DNA from: JAAXHV01 sp965207165
GTDB taxonomy: Bacteria; Pseudomonadota; Gammaproteobacteria; Eutrophobiales; Eutrophobiaceae
Direction of reading: 5' to 3'
DNA length: 64,000 nucleotides
NCBI GenBank assembly: GCA_965207165.1
Contig: OZ242265.1
Span: 1,798,001-1,862,000, forward strand
Shown here in pieces: positions 61,801 to 64,000 of this stretch. The translations under genes and the position numbers were made by a program. Under the pieces are notes generated by a model. It had not been told where the DNA came from. It did not search any database and saw only the letters and a program-made list of their open reading frames with translations. How positions within the stretch are numbered: the stretch's first letter is position 1; each line of letters starts with the position of its first letter.

Positions 61801-64000
61801 CAGCGTCTCTCCCTTCTGCGCCGTCCCCGTTATCGCCGGCGCACCCGTCGCAGGCTCCCTGATCCTGATCAGCGCACCATGTCCGTCCTCATTACCCACG
61901 ATATTCACGTCATAGTGGTCATTTAAACTCATGCCGAGGTCTACTATGTCGACGTAGAAGACCTCGTCGCCTTCCACATCCGTATCTGCGACCGCACTGA
62001 AATCGAACGTGCGCTCGTAGGTGTAACTGCCATCGTCCTGTGCCGTGAATTCCGAGGTCGGCGCCTCCTCGGAGCGCGGCGGCACCGACGGTGTAAAGTC
62101 ATCGATCACGTCAGCCGTTCCGCTGTGTGTCTGCGCCCGGTAGTAAACCACCTCTTCAGGCTGCTTCGATACTGCTATCCGCAGCACCACCTCTGTCGTC
62201 TCCCCCTCAATGACCGTCTGCTCCATGGGATCGAAGCTTGCCGTCAACGTCGGCGCCGCGACAGGCCCGGATGCTGCACTGACCAGGGGGCCCTCGGCGT
62301 TGTCGGCATCGTCTGTGAACTCCACCTGCACTCCAATCTTCTTGCCTGTATCCGCCGCGACCAACAGGTAACTGTCCTGGTCAGACCCTACCTCGACGGG
62401 ATTGCTCACGCCGTCGCTGTCCACCCGGATCCACTGGTAACTGTAGGCGTAACCCGCATCGCCGTTCTCCGCTTTGGTGTTGCCGTCCGCATCCGCGATG
62501 CCGCTGGTATCCGCTTCCAGCGTCTCACCCACCTGCACCGTCCCCGTTATCGCCGGCGCGCCCGTCGCATTCCCACCCTGGACGGCGCCGAACAGCGGGT
62601 ACGCATCGCTGACCAGCGGGCCCTCGGCATTGCCGGCGTTGTCCGCAAAGCTCACCTGCACCCTGATCTTCCTGCCCGCATCCGCCGCGACCAACCGGTA
62701 GGTCGACTGGTCCGACCCGATGCTGGTGGAGTTGCTCACGCCGTCGCTGTCCACACGGAACCACCGGTAACTGTACGCATAACCCGTATCACCGTTCTCC
62801 GCTCTGGTCTTGCCGTCTATATCCATGATGCCGCTGGTATCCGCCGTCAGCGTCTCGCCCTCCTGCGCCGTCCCTGATATCGCCGGCGCACCCGTCGCAT
62901 TGCCGCCCCGGACGGTACCGAAGAGCGGATACGCATCGCTGGACAGTGGCCCCTCGGCATAGCCGGCGTTGTCCTTGAACTCCACCTGCACCCTGATCTT
63001 CCTGCCCGCATCCGCCGCGACCAACCGGTAGGTGGGCTGGTCCGACCCGATGCTGGTCGGGTTGCTCACGCCGTCGCTGTCAACCCGGAACCACTGGTAG
63101 CTGTAGGCATAGCCCGTATGGCCGTTCTCCGCCCGGAAGTTGCCGTTCTCGTCCATGATGCCGCCGGTGTCCGCCGTCAGTGTCTCATCCACCCGCGGCG
63201 TGCCCGTTATCGCCGGCTGACCCGTGGCGGCGCTGTTACCAGTGATGTTGTCCACATCCCCGGTGAAGGTGTCCACCTCGTTCCCGTCCGCATCCTCCAG
63301 CCGGTTGTTGCCGTCCGTCGAGGGCTTGGTGTACTTCACCGTCACATCCCTGTCGCTTGACTCCACCGCATTCGACAGGGTCAGCGCCACCGTGGCGCCG
63401 CTGATGGACGGCGAACCGCTCAACGTCACCGTCTCCTCACTGCCCCCCGACGGGGTCTTCTTCACCTCGAACGCATCATTGGCCAGGTTCGCCGCCGCCG
63501 CCAGGTCCTCATCGAAGGTCAGCACCAGCGCGGCCTCGTCTACCCTCGCCGAACTGAACGACGGCGCCGTGGTGTCTCCCGTGTAGTTAGTCACATCTTT
63601 GGGGGCATCGAAGGTCTCCACCTCGTTCCCGGCCGCATCCTTCAACCGGTTGTTGCTGCCCACCGTCGGCATGGTGTACTTCACCGTTACCGTATCGTCG
63701 TGCGCCACCGCATTCGACAGGGTCAGCATCACCGTGGCGCCGTTGATGGACGGCGAACCGCTCAACGTCACCGTCTCCTCATTGCCCCCCGCCGGGGTTT
63801 TCTTCACCTCAAAGCCGCTGTTGGTCAGGTTCGGCGCCGCCGCCAGGTGCTCATCGAACGTCATCACCAGCGCGGCCTCGTCTACCGTCGCCGAACTGAA
63901 CGACGGCGCCGTGGTGTCTCCCGTGTAGTTAGTCACATCTTTGGGGGCATCGAAGGTCTCCACCTCGTTCCCGGCCGCATCCTTCAACCGGTTGTTGTCG
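55801..64000 (-). CDS. Giant autotransporter adhesin with SwmB, Ig-like, Calx-beta and SRCR domains (N-terminus beyond window)
   Basis: The frame is open at base 64000, so at least 2732 residues are encoded and the start is not visible. In protein order it holds more than two SwmB-like repeats (to about 63235), seven Ig-like repeats of about 100 residues (63235-60548) with a Calx-beta-like domain inserted after the third (about 62275-61855), seven tandem SwmB-like repeats (60545-58245) and an SRCR domain (58225-57868). A Calx-beta domain (57800-57490), a variable linker and an autotransporter barrel (56914-55801) complete it. It should be a very long fibre anchored in the outer membrane. It is followed 33 bp later by the LRR autotransporter gene. 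Confidence 0.87.
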   Translation of the reverse strand, partial: DNNRLKDAAGNEVETFDAPKDVTNYTGDTTAPSFSSATVDEAALVMTFDEHLAAAPNLTNSGFEVKKTPAGGNEETVTLSGSPSINGATVMLTLSNAVAHDDTVTVKYTMPTVGSNNRLKDAAGNEVETFDAPKDVTNYTGDTTAPSFSSARVDEAALVLTFDEDLAAAANLANDAFEVKKTPSGGSEETVTLSGSPSISGATVALTLSNAVESSDRDVTVKYTKPSTDGNNRLEDADGNEVDTFTGDVDNITGNSAATGQPAITGTPRVDETLTADTGGIMDENGNFRAENGHTGYAYSYQWFRVDSDGVSNPTSIGSDQPTYRLVAADAGRKIRVQVEFKDNAGYAEGPLSSDAYPLFGTVRGGNATGAPAISGTAQEGETLTADTSGIMDIDGKTRAENGDTGYAYSYRWFRVDSDGVSNSTSIGSDQSTYRLVAADAGRKIRVQVSFADNAGNAEGPLVSDAYPLFGAVQGGNATGAPAITGTVQVGETLEADTSGIADADGNTKAENGDAGYAYSYQWIRVDSDGVSNPVEVGSDQDSYLLVAADTGKKIGVQVEFTDDADNAEGPLVSAASGPVAAPTLTASFDPMEQTVIEGETTEVVLRIAVSKQPEEVVYYRAQTHSGTADVIDDFTPSVPPRSEEAPTSEFTAQDDGSYTYERTFDFSAVADTDVEGDEVFYVDIVDLGMSLNDHYDVNIVGNEDGHGALIRIREPATGAPAITGTAQKGETLTADTSGIVDGDGKTKANNGDTGYAYSYQWVRVDSDGVSNPADIGSDQDSYLLVAADVGKKIKVQVSYTDDAGNDEGPLESDAVPAEGGILAGNEPAVGTPEIDGKAQVGQQLMADTSNIEDPNGLENVSYDYQWFRMDSDGVSNHEMVGSNQETYMLEMGDAGKKIGVQVKFKDDAGNDEGPLESPTYPSFGTVKAGNAAGRPTITGTPRVGETLTADTGGIMDANGKTKADNGDTGYAYSYQWFRVDSDGVSNATSIGSDQSSYQLVMADTGKKIGVQVSYTDDAGNAEGPLDSDAYPFFGTVRGGNATGQPAISGTAQVNETLTAGTSGIADINGKTKAENGDAGYAYSYQWFRVDSDGASNATSIGSDQSTYQLVTADVGKKIRVRVSYTDDAGNAEGPLDSDAYPEAGTVTGADTTAPALDGNPTVDGVTLVLTFDESLAAASGLANSAFTVKVGGSSVGLGGSPTISGATVTLTLSAAVAPDDTVTVSYDKPTSGSNNRLEDASGNEVASFSDQAVDNNTADTTAPVFDEAAVDGSTLVITFDESLAAASGLTNSAFTVKVGGSSVGLDGSPSISGATVTLTLSAAVAPDDTVTVSYDKPTSGSNNTLADASGNEVASFSDQAVTNNTADTTAPALDGNPTVDGATLVLTFDESLAAASGLANSAFTVKVGGSSVSLGGSPSISGATVTLTLSAAVAPDDTVTMSYSQPTSGSNNTLADASGNEVASFSDQAVDNNTADTTAPVFDAAAVDRSTLVITFDESLAAASNLANGAFRVKVDGVRVDLSSSTPPTISGATVTLALVSAVAPDDTVTVRYVKPTTGTGNKLQDASGNEVRTFPFQAVTNNTADTTAPVLDGNPAVDGSTLVITFDESLAAASSLANSAFTVKVGGSSVGLGGSPTISGATVTLTLSAAVAPDDTVTVSYDKPTSGSNNRLADASGNEVASFSDQAVDNNTADTTAPALDGNPAMDGVTLVLTFDEALAAAANLASSAFTAKVGGSSVGLGGSPTISGKTVTLTLASAVAPGDSVTVSYDKPTSDNNNRLEDASGNEVASFSDQAVDNNTADTAAPALDGNPTVDGATLVLTFDESLAAASGLANSAFTVKVGGSSVSLGGSPSISGATVTLTLSAAVAPDDTVTVSYDKPTSGSNNRLADASGNEVANFSDEAVTNNTEDTTIPGDDCTEGAQRLQNGNTANEGRLEICALHPDRGTVWGTVCDDYWTDEEAGIACRAMGYAGSEARGGQFLRSHFGWEPGDPPILLDDLNCMGGETSLLDCPVSRGEMARNYVGEHNCRERTETVGVRCLVEPGDEQQMAGLRAFDSVPPPRLSVADAEVQEGAGARLDFVVALDRAAAQAVTVDYASADGTATAGEDYVAVRGTLKFAAGETEQTIQVTVLDDSHNEGSETLRLLLSAASGADLTDREALGTIINSDPLPKGWLARFGRTSAVQVLGLLDNRFDEVGAAASQLTLGGHRIRLPARQSEGERQGPATPEAGEQDGEDTDSIGRPSTSGDITRRPARHARINPGTENDTDVLAADGYGLPSAHPDNGVTELDGTTATGARQPNLLERAAWKLLTQRGSLWAVDRRRFLSQSSFDLSLSDLYQGADEESAESTAHARMRSGRWSLWGRGALTHFAGRDREVQIEGDVLTGVLGLDYRTARWLTGVALSWSDGDGRYRSAIDSGALDSHLAGVYPYGRYALTDRLSVWGVLGYGRGGMRLQQAAEGEDTREAVKTGIGMGMGAAGLRGIVYSSEAGELAVKSDALWVRTRSDATDGMAGAAAADASRVRLLLSGVHRHTLWNGGLLTPDVELGLRYDGGAVETGFGMELGGGLRYADPMLGLMLETRARGLIAHEDNSYEEWGLSGSVQLDPGRAGRGLMLRLASGWGMTESGTRALWERQGRMGPGLQPGGEMGSRFSAEWSYGLDVPWRLGVLTPYGGVDMAGRGRRLRLGWRYELGQSLSLSLDGERRETPHARPQHGLMLRTSLPW
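55802..56914 (-). repeat. Autotransporter barrel repeat, copy B
   Basis: Partner of 52019-53131. Identity stops abruptly at 56914, where this copy continues into a linker of about 130 residues (MRSGRW boundary) that copy A lacks. Confidence 0.88.
57868..58225 (-). other. SRCR domain inside the giant adhesin
   Basis: The segment has the scavenger receptor cysteine-rich pattern: GRLEIC, WGTVCDDYWTDEEAGIACRAMGY, PILLDDLNCMGGETSLLDCP and HNCRERTETVGVRC, with cysteines at the expected spacings. SRCR domains are common in animal surface receptors and rare in bacteria. Confidence 0.85.
58245..60545 (-). repeat. Seven tandem SwmB-like coding repeats (about 324 bp each)
   Basis: Each unit encodes about 108 residues: TTAPxLDGNPxVDGxTLVLTFDE, LAAASGLANSAFTVKVGGSS, ISGATVTLTLSAAVAPDDTVTVSYDKPTSG and ASGNEVASFSDQAVxNNTAD. 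DNA identity among most units is high, so unequal crossing-over and repeat-number variation are expected. Confidence 0.88.
60548..63235 (-). repeat. Seven Ig-like coding repeats with an inserted Calx-beta-like domain
   Basis: Units share GNATGxPxIxGTxxVxETLTAD, GYAYSYQWFRVDSDG and KKIxVQVxYTDDAGNxEGPLxSDAYP. Three units lie on the N-terminal side and four on the C-terminal side of a domain with VVLRIAVSKQPEEVVYYRAQ. Two related units occur in the neighbouring LRR autotransporter. Confidence 0.82.

Noticed and set aside
58245..63235. Tandem repeats as a CRISPR array
   Set aside because: Units are about 300 bp, fully coding and without unique spacers of constant size.
1..64000. Prophage, integrative element or genomic island boundaries
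   Set aside because: No integrase, transposase, tRNA gene or attachment-type direct repeats were found; only small non-coding repeats are present.

Overview
The window is about 64 kb of dense bacterial DNA without rRNA, tRNA, integrase or phage genes. The Gram-negative envelope is clear: two TonB-dependent receptors, two autotransporter beta-barrels, several signal peptides and two twin-arginine signals. Gene content fits a proteobacterium, most likely a marine gammaproteobacterium. Three features suggest a host-associated lifestyle, perhaps in an invertebrate such as a sponge: complete carnitine/betaine/sarcosine catabolism, an iodotyrosine-deiodinase homologue, and giant surface proteins with LRR, FN3, Calx-beta and SRCR domains. 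The host and taxon are inference, not something the sequence proves.

Layout. 1-2.4 kb: minus-strand operon of membrane desaturase/hydroxylase, Rieske ferredoxin, sulfotransferase and aspartyl-hydroxylase-type dioxygenase (cut by the left edge). 2.7-5.5 kb: plus-strand class II aldolase-like, acyl-CoA dehydrogenase and CaiD genes. 5.5-11.7 kb: minus-strand carnitine operon (two BCCT transporters, CdhR-like regulator, beta-keto acid cleavage enzyme, carnitine dehydrogenase). 12-13.3 kb: MFS transporter. 13.3-25.2 kb: long minus-strand run of TonB receptor, cupin, glyoxalase I, cupin, dimethylglycine dehydrogenase and sarcosine oxidase soxB-D-A-G. 25.6-34.4 kb: AraC and TetR regulators, second TonB receptor, spermidine-dehydrogenase-like flavoprotein, class III aminotransferase and a GbcA/CntA-like Rieske oxygenase. 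34.5-49.5 kb: mainly exported or unusual proteins (PQQ dehydrogenase, secreted creatininase-TPR fusion, lipocalin-like proteins, metal-site-deficient M19 dipeptidase, periplasmic RidA), betaine-homocysteine methyltransferase, deiodinase-like nitroreductase, a toxin-antitoxin pair, a DUF1295 membrane protein and a DUF3604 protein. 49.5-64 kb: minus-strand operon of three repeat-rich surface proteins; the first runs off the right edge.

How it works together. Carnitine enters through BCCT carriers, is oxidised to 3-dehydrocarnitine and cleaved to betainyl-CoA. Glycine betaine can lose its first methyl by BHMT or by the Rieske oxygenase. Dimethylglycine dehydrogenase and tetrameric sarcosine oxidase complete the path to glycine and one-carbon units. 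The betainyl-CoA thioesterase and the Rieske reductase are not in the window. Small repeats (two perfect palindromes and three heptamer arrays) lie between genes and in several cases supply the last codons or the stop codon of a neighbour.
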